Shown here piece by piece: positions 54,806 through 64,000 of a stretch of DNA of 64,000 nucleotides. The DNA comes from Trametes villosa (Eukaryota; Basidiomycota; Agaricomycetes; Polyporales; Polyporaceae): positions 310,001-374,000 of the forward strand of contig PUDQ02000018.1 of assembly GCA_002964805.2 (NCBI GenBank), given 5' to 3'. Numbering within the stretch: the stretch's first letter is position 1; each line of letters starts with the position of its first letter. Under the pieces are notes generated by a model. The model saw only the letters and a list, made by a program, of their open reading frames with translations. It did no database searches and was not told the DNA's origin. The translations under genes were made by a program, and so were the position numbers.

Positions 54806-56312
54806 GAGAGTCAGAGTCCCGGGGAAACATAGTGCGCTATCTATACCACGAACGATCAGTTGAGACTAGTCGTAGAATAGGGAGAGAAACTGACCATGGC
54901 GCGTTGCATGCCCAAGGTTGCGAGCGGGCGTCCCGTGTCGTGCACGCAAAACTCGAGGCATGTCGAAGCAAGGTGGGATGTGAGCAGTGGAACTTAATAC
55001 AGGGTATTTGTACGGTGGGTCCGACGAACCGCGAGCGCAGCAGCACCTTGACACCTTGTACGAGAGCGACAACGCACGGACCTACAGCCGACTGTGGCAC
55101 AATCACCAGCCACATAGAATGTGCATTGCGAATACTTCGCGAAGGAGGACTCACAAACCCGCTTCGCTAAAGTCATACGCAGCACCTGGCACAGGCGAAC
55201 ACGTCGCAATGTCCGAGGCAGCGATATCCACGCCATTACACGGACCTGTATCACGCTGTCAGTTCTACCTCGGACGAAACGGCTCCATCGCCGAGGATTG
55301 CGTTCACCGATACAGCACCGATCCCCAATACAACAAACGGCAGAGCGAGCCGATGTACTACGGCGTCCTAAAGCGTCCGACCGGCCGGTCTGCCGTATTG
55401 CCAGGGAGTTCTCACACGAGCTGCGACAAACAGGCATCAGCATACTATCATACGATATGCTACACGACGATAGACAAAGACCGTATCACCAGGTACGCGC
55501 GCGTCCATGCAACAGCGCATACCGGGCAGCGCGACGTCTAGCCATAAACGCAAACCCACTGGCCCCTTCCGCGAGCTGTGTCACTGCATCACGCCTCGCC
55601 CAACGCCTCACACCTGTGCACTGACGATCGGGGAGAGCCCTGTGAGTCAAATCGAGCACTGTGCAAAAATAAGACGGAATCGTCCGCCGACTGCCGACGT
55701 AGAGGCGTGTTCACAGCCACGAACAAACGACGGCCGTAGCACGACCGAAATCTTCGTAATGATTGTCCGAGACTCCTGACGCCAACGTCCTGCGACACGG
55801 AGGCATTGAACAGTGCGTCATGATCGGAGATTGTTCGTGAGCACAGGCCGGAGCGTAGCCGACCGAGATACCGACCCGCCCACATCCGGAGCTCTGGGCG
55901 ACACGCCGGACCCGGTACCATCACATCCATCCTTAGACGATGGCCGTCTACGCACCGGAGGGACAGTCATCTCTCACGTTGTGTAGACGGCAAGTACTAC
56001 CGCTGCGAGAGCCACCGAACAGATTCCATATGTACTATGCCAATCAAGCAGCTCTACTCTGATCCAGACACAAGTACGAGACATACCGACATCGAGCCAT
56101 GCACAGTACCGGCCTGTGCATGCGGAATCCTGCAGAGGCATTGGTTGTGTGTATACTCGGAAAGCAGAAGTGGAAGACGAAATGCGAGGGCGCGCGGGCG
56201 CGCGGGCGAAAGCAATAGCGGGTAAGCGTGGAGCCTGGTAATCCGCGAAGACGGCGAATCGGAGTTCGGCGGAGTTGATACGGCACAGTGAATAAGGTTC
56301 AGATCTCAGATC
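54806..56312. other. Intergenic between kinase and Helitron
   Basis: Several short frames on both strands without coding features. A GC-rich self-complementary run (GCGCGCGGGCGCGC) lies at about 56193-56213, downstream of the Helitron stop. Confidence 0.4.
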
Positions 56313-59300
56313 TCACGCGGCATCGGCGCAGAGAGTACCCGCGCGCTCTGAGTTTGCGCCTTGGAACCGTCGACGTGTTGCCTCATCCAACCGGTCAATA
56401 CGAGCAAGCTCATCCCGTAGCTCCTGCGACAGCCTAGAACATAACTTCGCTACCGAGAACGGGCGGAGTATCAGCAAACCGTCCAAAGACCGCACTCGAG
56501 ACAACATGACATATACCCCTTGGATGGATTTAGCGCTCTCGAGATCGACAATCGCTCTGGTGAGCGATTTTCCCTGACTCTTATAGTCAGTGTATGCATA
56601 CGCTGGTACTAACGGTAGCTGTTCCCTCGCCACAGTTCGAACGGACTTTTTGCCGTTAACAGAAATAGTGCACTTGAATCGCGATGTCTCTGGGAATATG
56701 GGAACAATGTCTTCACCCAGTTCCGGGACGATTTCACCAGCCCCCGGTACGTGCACGTATGCGACCTTTGCGTACAACTTCCCCTCGATGGCCTCATACA
56801 AAACGTTACGCAGAGTCCCCTCTGCACCATTGACGAGGCGCCGGCCGAAGGCGACGTTTTCCGTGATCATAACTCGCATCCCCTTGAACACGGGCAAATG
56901 TCCCAACGCGTCTTCCGTTACCTTGGACGGTAGTTTCCATAACCCGCGCTGTAAGTCTCCCTGAACATATGTCCCACTAAGTTTATCCCGCGAGTGTAAT
57001 AGCGATATATCCTCTCCCAGAACGCTTGCCTTATGTGCGATAATGCGCGCATTCAGAGCATCCCTAAGCACTTTCGTCCCGACTATTATAGGAGCATCAC
57101 TGAACTCATGGATTCGATTGCGGCTGTCCTGCGTGTACCGCTGCATGATTCGCCTGTACAGTACGTCGGCATCGCTGATTTCACCGGTCTCTGCGTCACT
57201 CTGACTGCGCGCAGCCCCTTTCCGGACCCGATCCAATAGGTCGGCGTAACCAGGGTCTGCAAGCTGACGCTGGTTCTGCACAAGTTTCACGACGGTATCA
57301 ACTTGACGCCACAAGTAGATGCCTTGGAGGTTAGCAGACCCACTGTTGTTCCGTATCGTCTGGAGGCCAGGATTATTGATCAACTTGTGGTTGTAAAGCG
57401 TCGAAGCTAGCACCGGCTTTAGCTGTCCAAAGTCGCCCGTGAAGATCATGTTCACCCTGCCAAACGGTAGACTAGCATATGCGCCATCGTCAGACTTTGC
57501 TTGTTGCAGCCGCTTCGAGGTGTCTGCCAAAAATGCAGCCCCTATCATGGAAATCTCGTCGATCACAAAATACTTGACCGGACGCCAAAGCTTTCTCAAC
57601 TCCTCCGACGTGCTCTTGCTCTTGCCCGGCATCATCATGAGGGAGTGTACGGTAAACCCATCAATGTTCAACGCAGCCGCGCCAGTCGGCGCTCCGACCA
57701 GTATCTCCCTCTGCCGATTCAACAGCTCGAATAACCGCAGGATTGCCTTCACGACGTGGGTCTTCCCCGTACCGCCGACGCCGGCGAGGTACATCAGTAG
57801 CTGGTCGTCGCCTTTATGAACGTGATTGGCCACGATTCGGAACGCTCGCTCCTGTTCTGGATTGGTACGTAGATGCATATCGGTCACTACTTGCTCAATC
57901 AAGCGTTGCACAGGGTCCGCATCGATATCACTGTCGGCCTCAGGGGCTGACTGCGTGCCACGACCAGCATCAGGCAGGACGGCATGCACGACGTTCTCGG
58001 TAACGCTCGTACGACGCCTCTTACGACACCTGTTTTGTTCCTCCTCGTCGTCTTCGAAAACAGGTCGCCGCTGTCGCTTCAAGCCCCGCATTATACTGCA
58101 TTGTTTTAGCAAAGTATGTGCATCATCGTCTCGACAAACGCGAGATGCAGGCACTGGTCCACTCATACCCGGATACACAGGCCCCGATCCAGCGCCGTAA
58201 CAAGCGTCAATGAGTATCCTCGCTTGAGAACCAACTTTGTCGTCGAGCGCCTGCTGGGAGGCCGAAAATTCGTGTACGTATTCGTAGGCGTCCGCGTCCC
58301 GGGAGCTATCAAATAACTGGAAAGGCTGGTGTTCGCTCTCGTCGAATTCCCCTACATGTTGTTGAGTATTCACAGGAAACCCGTCGTTGAGCGAAGCCAA
58401 GGCTTCCGCGCGACGCATGTCACGAAACGTGTCCCGCGCTTCACGACACTCCGACAGTACACTCATATTGTGGATCGTCTGAACGTGCAGAGGGGACAGC
58501 CGATGTCGATGGCGTTCATACGCATCACTCCAGGTCTCCCCGGCGGTACGTAGGTCCGACGGCGTTCGCCACGGGATGAAGAGGATAACCATCATACGCG
58601 ACCACAGCTCCCTTTTCTCCGGCTCTCTGTCTGCTCGCGGTACGCTTTGACCGAGGATCACAGGTACAGTCCACACAGTCCTGCGGCGAAGCCTATGCGT
58701 GGCGTACTGCGTGTGCTGATCCGACGAGAACGTACCACGAGGTTCTGCAACGCGACCGCGATGCGGCCTCCTTTCCTCCGGTTCGCCATCCTCCTGGGCT
58801 ACAGAGCGGGTATCTGATCTAATTTTCTCCTTGTCCGTCATGCCAACGAACTCGTACAACGACATATTGTCGAATACCGGGTCCAAAGGTCGGTAAACAT
58901 AGTCTTGCTTCTGATTTATCGCCGAAATTGACCCGTTATCGCCCAGGGACAGTACGTATGTCTCCTCCGGAATTCCTTCCACGGTTGCATGCCCCAGGGG
59001 CTCGGAGCTCTCTGGATCACTCCCGTCTTCGTCGCCCATCGCGATATCGGGGTCACTTTCAGCATCATCGACGCTGCGCGCGGCCACCTCTTCTGCAACG
59101 TCAGACATCTCGACATCCGCGTCAATCTGGTCGCTACTGCGCTGAGACTGCACATCGGATTCGGGAGCGAATGCTCTGCGAAACAACCTGTCGAACGAGC
59201 CCCAATGCAACACCCTGAACGAATGACTGGTATATACGTCGCCACCGCCGACTAGATAACTCATGACTTGCTGGTGAGACACTTCCTGCCGCGATAACAT

Positions 59301-62300
59301 GCGATTGACCACCTTCGTCATAGCACCTCTAAACTGACCGACCGTTTGCTCGGCCATCATATGGGGAAATTGTTCATTCACCCTCTGGATGGCGTACGAC
59401 AGCGCGCCAAGACCCTCGTGCATTTGCAGCGAAGGCTTGGTTATATAGTCGGTAATGTAATATAAGAGCGCCTTCGCAGCTTCGCCAGATCCTATGAACT
59501 TGATCTCCATATTCGACTTCAACAGGAAGATGACTAGGTCGTTGTAACTCGCAATACGCGGATGAAGGCGTCGAAGGATTAAGGCACCCGTGTCGTCATC
59601 CAGGTAAGTCTGCGGGCAAGTAGAACCGTCGATGCGCATCCTACACAGAGCGTCACGCTGATCGAGTTCTTTAGGAATGATACCTCCGGGTACGTACTTG
59701 AAGCAAGTCGCGTTGTGCTCGTGCCAATTAAACTCTTTCACGAGCTCCGACACGAACGCGTCGAAGGCCCTCTCGAAATCCTGTGTTCGCGCGAATGCTG
59801 ATATGGACGGAGACGGTACTGCACCAGGATGGGGATTACCCGTATCTTCCGCCCGCTTCGGCCGCGGTAAGGGTCGACCGTCTTCCTTGACTACCTCTAA
59901 CTCGCCGGGCAGCTCACACTTTATGACCGACTCTAGCCACCGGAACATCTGGTCACGATACGCGTCCGACGAAACCATTTTGTCGCGCAGTTCCTGCGGT
60001 GATGGATGCCCGTCTAGCCATATCAACATATGACAGTGGAGGGTCCCACGCCCTTGCGCTTCAACGGTACCGTAGTACGCATTACACTTCCCGAACAAAC
60101 CTCTGCCAGGCTTACCGAACCGTAACACGGTACTTATAAACTGACTGATCATTTTGTGGAAAAATTGCGCGCACGCAGACGGATTCCGAGCAGCGAGAAT
60201 TGTACGCTCCCACCGGGGCAAGTCCTCGCCCCGGAGCATGTCTGCCGCGTCAACCTCGTGCCCGGCATACAGGCGCACCAACGGATGATCCCTGTCTGAG
60301 GGATTGAGTGTGATAAATAGGGTAGGTGTACCACGAAAATTGATCAACGCTCGTATCTGATTTCGTAGCATAAGCTTGTAGCCATTGGACCCTGGTAGAT
60401 CATGCGACACAGTGTTCACTCGCAGAAGCAGCCGCAAAATATCCGCCTCCTCGTCATCGCGAGGCTTATAACGAGGATTGGCCTGGAACTGTTCTATCAG
60501 TGCGTCGAGCTTCTTCACATCTACACTCAAAAGCTGTCTGACAATATCTGCTCTCTGCGATTCGGGTACGCGGAACGACACCGACTCTAATACCTGCTTC
60601 TTCTGACGAATATTGTAGAAAACGAAAGCGAAATCAGGGTCGTTGCGAAACGGGGAACCGTCTACCGTTAGCAGGTACTTCAGCTGCTGCTCCAACGTCA
60701 GCGTCCGCTTACGTTCAACACGAAAGAAACCGCCTATTCCCCATGGATCGAGGTGGGGGAATAGCCATGTTAAGAGGTCGCTATTCTCAAAATCAGGTAC
60801 GAAACGCGAGCCTGCCTGGGACTGCACAAATCCGCCACCGCGGAGGCAATGGGATAACGCCTTCTTCTTCATCGCTTCTAGGTCTGTGGGCGAATCATCT
60901 CCATCGATGAACCCAACCGTCTCTATCAGCATATCGTCATCGGGAGAATTAGGATGCACGTCGTGTCCAGGCACATACCCTTCTGTGGCGGCATCGACGG
61001 CTTCACTACTGTGAATGTGCCCGATTTCCATAGCACACGGTACGCCTACATCCTCGTTTTCGGTGCCTTCGCCAAACAACTCGTCCATGTTGCGTTCACT
61101 GTATCCTTGGAACGAGGGTGTCACACGATATGACGGATTACGCTGAATCAAAAAATCAATCATGCACTTCACGCGCGATTTCCGCACGAGAACTGGCTGT
61201 AACTCCTTTATATTCTTCATTGTAGGTTTGTTCTCACCCACAAACACCGCGCAAACCGTATCGCGAATGATGTCATTACCTGGCGGTAGGACGTCGTTGA
61301 GGTGTGTCGCATCCTGAGGATGTATGGCGACATTACCTTTGACGCAGCTCTGTGACCCTCTCGGATCAGACTGGTACTGGAAGTGACCTTTCATCTGGCT
61401 AAACTTGAACGAGATGGCACTTGCGCGAGCTCGCGCGACTAGCATGCGCTCCATATGGGTGGAATCTGCGAACGCGGCCTGTACGTCGGGTGGTAAACGG
61501 TCGTGACCGTAATATAACCAATTCGCCAGTGCATACTTTGGAAGGAGGCCGCCTTTAGCATCCTTGCCACACTCCAGGCACACCAGCATATCACCCCTCA
61601 CAGTTCCGTCCTTGAGGCCCTTGGGGTGTAATATCGCACCATCGTACGCCGCCCGATTGTAGGATATAGGCAGCAGCTCTTCAGGAAGGTCGTCGTTCCT
61701 GAGCAAATACAGATTCATACGACCGGGCTTCTCGTACGTTATGCGTTCTTGGGGCGTCAAGCGACCACACACGGCGCACACCAATTCCTTTAACGCAGTG
61801 GGCGACATAGCAGCTTCCCATTCCGCGATGATGGCATGTCGCAAAGCTGCATCTGCAATTTCGAGGTATGCGTCGGGATCCTCTGACGGCACCTCCTGAT
61901 CGGTCGGGTGAATGTCTTGTTCCGTATGATGAAGGGGTACGCCCGTGCCGCTCGCGTCGTCAGTCTGTATCGAGCCATTCGTGTCGTCTGCCTGCATCGA
62001 GCCGCTGTCGTCTGGGCGTACAAGAGGCTCGCTGTCCATACGAACCTGAGCACTTTCGCGGACTCTTGCAGCGGCGCGAGGCCCTCCGAGAACTTGAAAA
62101 ACATACTCGAAGCTAGGGCAGTTGTGCGCCGTGCAGTCGTGAGCCGACAGCAATCGTAGAGCATCGGGCAACCGGATTTTCTTCGATGGTATAACGACCC
62201 CATGGCCACTACCGAGCAAGCGCAGATGGGTCAAACGCCAGAAACCGAACATTTGTAACACATCCTGGAGCGGAATATTGACGATCAGATCCCCGACCTT

Positions 62301-62624
62301 CACGTTGGGACTATCCACGTATGGGCCCCGACAAGCATACCCCTTGAACTGGAACATCGTGTCCAGGTGAGCACGGCTGACTCGACGGGCTACAGACTCT
62401 AGACGACCGTCAACAAGAGACATATATACGGCATCGACGACTACAGCATGCAACACGTTTCGGGACAGCAGCGAATACAGCGAAAATACAGCAGGCGCAC
62501 GCCATAGGCGGCGAAAAGCAACAAAAGTCAGCATAACCCACTTTCGAGGAACATTGCGCCGTACCTGAAGAGGATGGCAGCGGTGACGACGCAGGAGAGC
62601 CAGACTGTGGCGGGGCCATCTCAT
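56313..62624 (-). CDS. Helitron Rep/helicase (RepHel)
   Basis: Rolling-circle replication initiator/helicase of an autonomous Helitron. A single frame of 2103 codons has no internal stop. Two Cys pairs (CAVC near residue 287, CLEC near 348) lead into a DUF6570-like region. The Helitron-like N domain holds NFRGTPTLFITLNPSDRDH and, near residue 863, GRGTLHCHMLIW, whose HxH is the HUH metal site. LLYYITDYITKP near residue 1055 carries the paired tyrosines used for DNA nicking. The C-terminal third is a Pif1-family SF1 helicase: GVGGTGKT (Walker A, residue 1615), FVIDEISMIG (Walker B), FTGDFGQLKPV, and late motifs YTDYKSQGKSL and YVMLSRVRSLDGLL. The first 60-80 residues are unlike the family and sit beside possible splice sites (a CAG/GTACGG donor near 62565), so the true N-terminus may differ. 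Element ends (5' TC, 3' hairpin and CTRR) were not found. Confidence 0.92.
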   Translation of the reverse strand: MRWPRHSLALLRRHRCHPLQVRRNVPRKWVMLTFVAFRRLWRAPAVFSLYSLLSRNVLHAVVVDAVYMSLVDGRLESVARRVSRAHLDTMFQFKGYACRGPYVDSPNVKVGDLIVNIPLQDVLQMFGFWRLTHLRLLGSGHGVVIPSKKIRLPDALRLLSAHDCTAHNCPSFEYVFQVLGGPRAAARVRESAQVRMDSEPLVRPDDSGSMQADDTNGSIQTDDASGTGVPLHHTEQDIHPTDQEVPSEDPDAYLEIADAALRHAIIAEWEAAMSPTALKELVCAVCGRLTPQERITYEKPGRMNLYLLRNDDLPEELLPISYNRAAYDGAILHPKGLKDGTVRGDMLVCLECGKDAKGGLLPKYALANWLYYGHDRLPPDVQAAFADSTHMERMLVARARASAISFKFSQMKGHFQYQSDPRGSQSCVKGNVAIHPQDATHLNDVLPPGNDIIRDTVCAVFVGENKPTMKNIKELQPVLVRKSRVKCMIDFLIQRNPSYRVTPSFQGYSERNMDELFGEGTENEDVGVPCAMEIGHIHSSEAVDAATEGYVPGHDVHPNSPDDDMLIETVGFIDGDDSPTDLEAMKKKALSHCLRGGGFVQSQAGSRFVPDFENSDLLTWLFPHLDPWGIGGFFRVERKRTLTLEQQLKYLLTVDGSPFRNDPDFAFVFYNIRQKKQVLESVSFRVPESQRADIVRQLLSVDVKKLDALIEQFQANPRYKPRDDEEADILRLLLRVNTVSHDLPGSNGYKLMLRNQIRALINFRGTPTLFITLNPSDRDHPLVRLYAGHEVDAADMLRGEDLPRWERTILAARNPSACAQFFHKMISQFISTVLRFGKPGRGLFGKCNAYYGTVEAQGRGTLHCHMLIWLDGHPSPQELRDKMVSSDAYRDQMFRWLESVIKCELPGELEVVKEDGRPLPRPKRAEDTGNPHPGAVPSPSISAFARTQDFERAFDAFVSELVKEFNWHEHNATCFKYVPGGIIPKELDQRDALCRMRIDGSTCPQTYLDDDTGALILRRLHPRIASYNDLVIFLLKSNMEIKFIGSGEAAKALLYYITDYITKPSLQMHEGLGALSYAIQRVNEQFPHMMAEQTVGQFRGAMTKVVNRMLSRQEVSHQQVMSYLVGGGDVYTSHSFRVLHWGSFDRLFRRAFAPESDVQSQRSSDQIDADVEMSDVAEEVAARSVDDAESDPDIAMGDEDGSDPESSEPLGHATVEGIPEETYVLSLGDNGSISAINQKQDYVYRPLDPVFDNMSLYEFVGMTDKEKIRSDTRSVAQEDGEPEERRPHRGRVAEPRGTFSSDQHTQYATHRLRRRTVWTVPVILGQSVPRADREPEKRELWSRMMVILFIPWRTPSDLRTAGETWSDAYERHRHRLSPLHVQTIHNMSVLSECREARDTFRDMRRAEALASLNDGFPVNTQQHVGEFDESEHQPFQLFDSSRDADAYEYVHEFSASQQALDDKVGSQARILIDACYGAGSGPVYPGMSGPVPASRVCRDDDAHTLLKQCSIMRGLKRQRRPVFEDDEEEQNRCRKRRRTSVTENVVHAVLPDAGRGTQSAPEADSDIDADPVQRLIEQVVTDMHLRTNPEQERAFRIVANHVHKGDDQLLMYLAGVGGTGKTHVVKAILRLFELLNRQREILVGAPTGAAALNIDGFTVHSLMMMPGKSKSTSEELRKLWRPVKYFVIDEISMIGAAFLADTSKRLQQAKSDDGAYASLPFGRVNMIFTGDFGQLKPVLASTLYNHKLINNPGLQTIRNNSGSANLQGIYLWRQVDTVVKLVQNQRQLADPGYADLLDRVRKGAARSQSDAETGEISDADVLYRRIMQRYTQDSRNRIHEFSDAPIIVGTKVLRDALNARIIAHKASVLGEDISLLHSRDKLSGTYVQGDLQRGLWKLPSKVTEDALGHLPVFKGMRVMITENVAFGRRLVNGAEGTLRNVLYEAIEGKLYAKVAYVHVPGAGEIVPELGEDIVPIFPETSRFKCTISVNGKKSVRTVAREQLPLVPAYAYTDYKSQGKSLTRAIVDLESAKSIQGVYVMLSRVRSLDGLLILRPFSVAKLCSRLSQELRDELARIDRLDEATRRRFQGANSERAGTLCADAA

Positions 62625-64000
62625 CTATGAAGCACGTCAGTAACACGATCGCCGCGCGGAGCACCCCGTTCCCATACTCACTTGCACCCGCACTGGCACT
62701 CTCTGTGTGCTGGGCAGAGCCAAGATGTGTCCCTGGAGTGGACGTCAGACGCATATCGCAAAGTCAAACGAAAACGTACCCAATACATCTGGCCCTGAGG
62801 TAGCACGTCCAACAGCGACTAAAGGAGCATGTCAGCGTAGTACAGAACACCGTGTACAGCACATACCATACGCGGGTACCATCGAAGATGAAACGCCATG
62901 CGACGAAACGACGTGCGACGACTCTGCAGTGTTCGTAGATGAGGTATGGGGAGCACCGAATACCATTACCGGAACCTACCGCTCACACCGTGTACCAGAT
63001 TGGCCTGCCCTCTGGGGTCAAGACACGCCCCTACAGAAGCGAACCGTGAGCGTGTGTAGGGCAACGGACGAAAAGTACTCACCCAACGTGTTTGAGCCCC
63101 CCGGTGGAGCACGATCGCGGACTGCTGACGACACACGAACCATAGCTACGGGACAGGGTCAGTCGACGAAAACCATCCACATGCGCCACTGACCTGTGAT
63201 TGCAGAAGGCTAGCAGATATAGGACTCAAGGCACAAAGTGAGAGCGGATGTCAAGCGGAAGATGGGGCGGACGCTGGTAGAGCACCGGGAATATGTAGGC
63301 AGAGCGTGAGAATTAAACAAACCAAACAAGACACGCATCTGGGTCACGATGGGTCACGAAACGGCGTCTAATGGCGTGATGTTACAGTCACTAGGGAAGC
63401 GTGATTTCACCCCCTAAGACCTGTTCTACTTACGTAGTCCAGGGATGTTGACGTGAAGCTGCTACGGCAACGGCGACTCGGGCGACGAATTCTCTCGCTC
63501 CGTCGCCTTTTCGGGGCACTTGGCTGGTCCGCCCGAGCTCAGCTGACCAGCCTTCCACGCCCGCCTCGCCCGCATTGACACACCACCGACACATCCGTTC
63601 GGAACGTCGGGCGGACGACCCGAGCGCGTGCGGCGCAGCCTTCTGGGGCGTTCGCCGCCGCGCCCTCGTTTCGTGCGCAACTCCCACCGAGGACGCTCCA
63701 CGGGTGGGCCGCTGTGCTATTCGTGCCGCGCCGATGACCTGCGGTGGGAAGATGCTGGGGCCGGAGCGGCTGCGCGGTGTTGGGGGTGCGCGTTCGGTGC
63801 CACGATCAGAGGTGTTCGAGCCCCGCGGCGTGTGCGAAGGGGAGGGCGAAGGCGGGACATGTGAGCGTACCCCGCACTTCCCCAGCCCTTCCAGTCCTTC
63901 TCGCTCGCCCGCGCCCCCCTGCTGACGCACACGCGCCAATCACCCTATCACTTCCCTCGGACGGTGGCTTGAACTCAAATAGGGCCCGCGAGCAGGGGAG
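62625..64000. other. Upstream of Helitron and right flank
   Basis: 62625-63440 is probably the Helitron 5' region; an open plus-strand frame at 62707-63192 has no coding character. GGGTCACGA is directly repeated at about 63342 and 63352. From about 63450 composition returns to GC-rich flanking DNA with no supported gene. Confidence 0.4.

Noticed and set aside
56193..56213. GC-rich self-complementary run as the Helitron 3' terminal hairpin
   Set aside because: No CTRR (YYAG on the plus strand) was found within the next dozen bases on the correct side, so it was not annotated as the end.
20562..63440. CRISPR array or prokaryotic defence genes
   Set aside because: Repeats seen are transposon subterminal or minisatellite type, and all supported genes carry spliceosomal introns.

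Overview
The window is genomic DNA of a filamentous basidiomycete, most likely a wood-decaying Agaricomycete. Genes are packed with 40-65 bp introns, and there are three tandem AA9 lytic polysaccharide monooxygenase (LPMO) genes, two of them with a fungal cellulose-binding module. The DUF6593, KDZ/Plavaka transposon and F-box/nucleotidyltransferase-like families are also typical of Agaricomycetes. No species can be named from the sequence alone.

Layout. (1) 1.7-9.7 kb is a conserved housekeeping block: a mitochondrial NAD/pyrimidine-nucleotide-type carrier (-), a DUF427 protein (+), a DUF6593 protein (-), EAF6 (+), RRP40 (-) and VPS37 (+). (2) 10.4-16.5 kb holds three tandem AA9 genes. The outer two are CBM1-tagged and share a promoter block. 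The middle one has no CBM1 and has lost the histidine brace. (3) 17.0-19.3 kb is NCA2. (4) About 20.6-29.2 kb is a two-gene KDZ/Plavaka-type DNA transposon: an intact transposase (-) and a divergent 766-aa accessory gene (+), with repeat-rich ends. (5) 29-38 kb is sparse: two adjacent small genes sharing an SH3-like block, a long GC-rich stretch without recognisable genes, and an aldehyde dehydrogenase fragment. (6) 38.4-54.8 kb is an island of mostly lineage-specific spliced genes: a 543-aa unknown, an F-box/nucleotidyltransferase-like protein, a 224-aa unknown, a small paralogous family of 148-168 aa proteins, an inverted pair of MYND-finger genes and a divergent LAMMER/CLK-like kinase. (7) 56.3-62.6 kb is a 2103-codon open frame for a Helitron Rep/helicase.

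For most genes I rebuilt exon structures by hand from GT..AG (twice GC..AG) junctions and checked that exon lengths sum to a multiple of three. Coordinates given for a spliced CDS run from start codon to stop codon. Where no model could be closed, this is stated. The accessory half of the window (20-63 kb) is bracketed by two autonomous-looking transposons and contains the least described material: the brace-less AA9 next door, the KDZ accessory gene, the small paralogous family at 45.8-49.6 kb and the inverted MYND pair.
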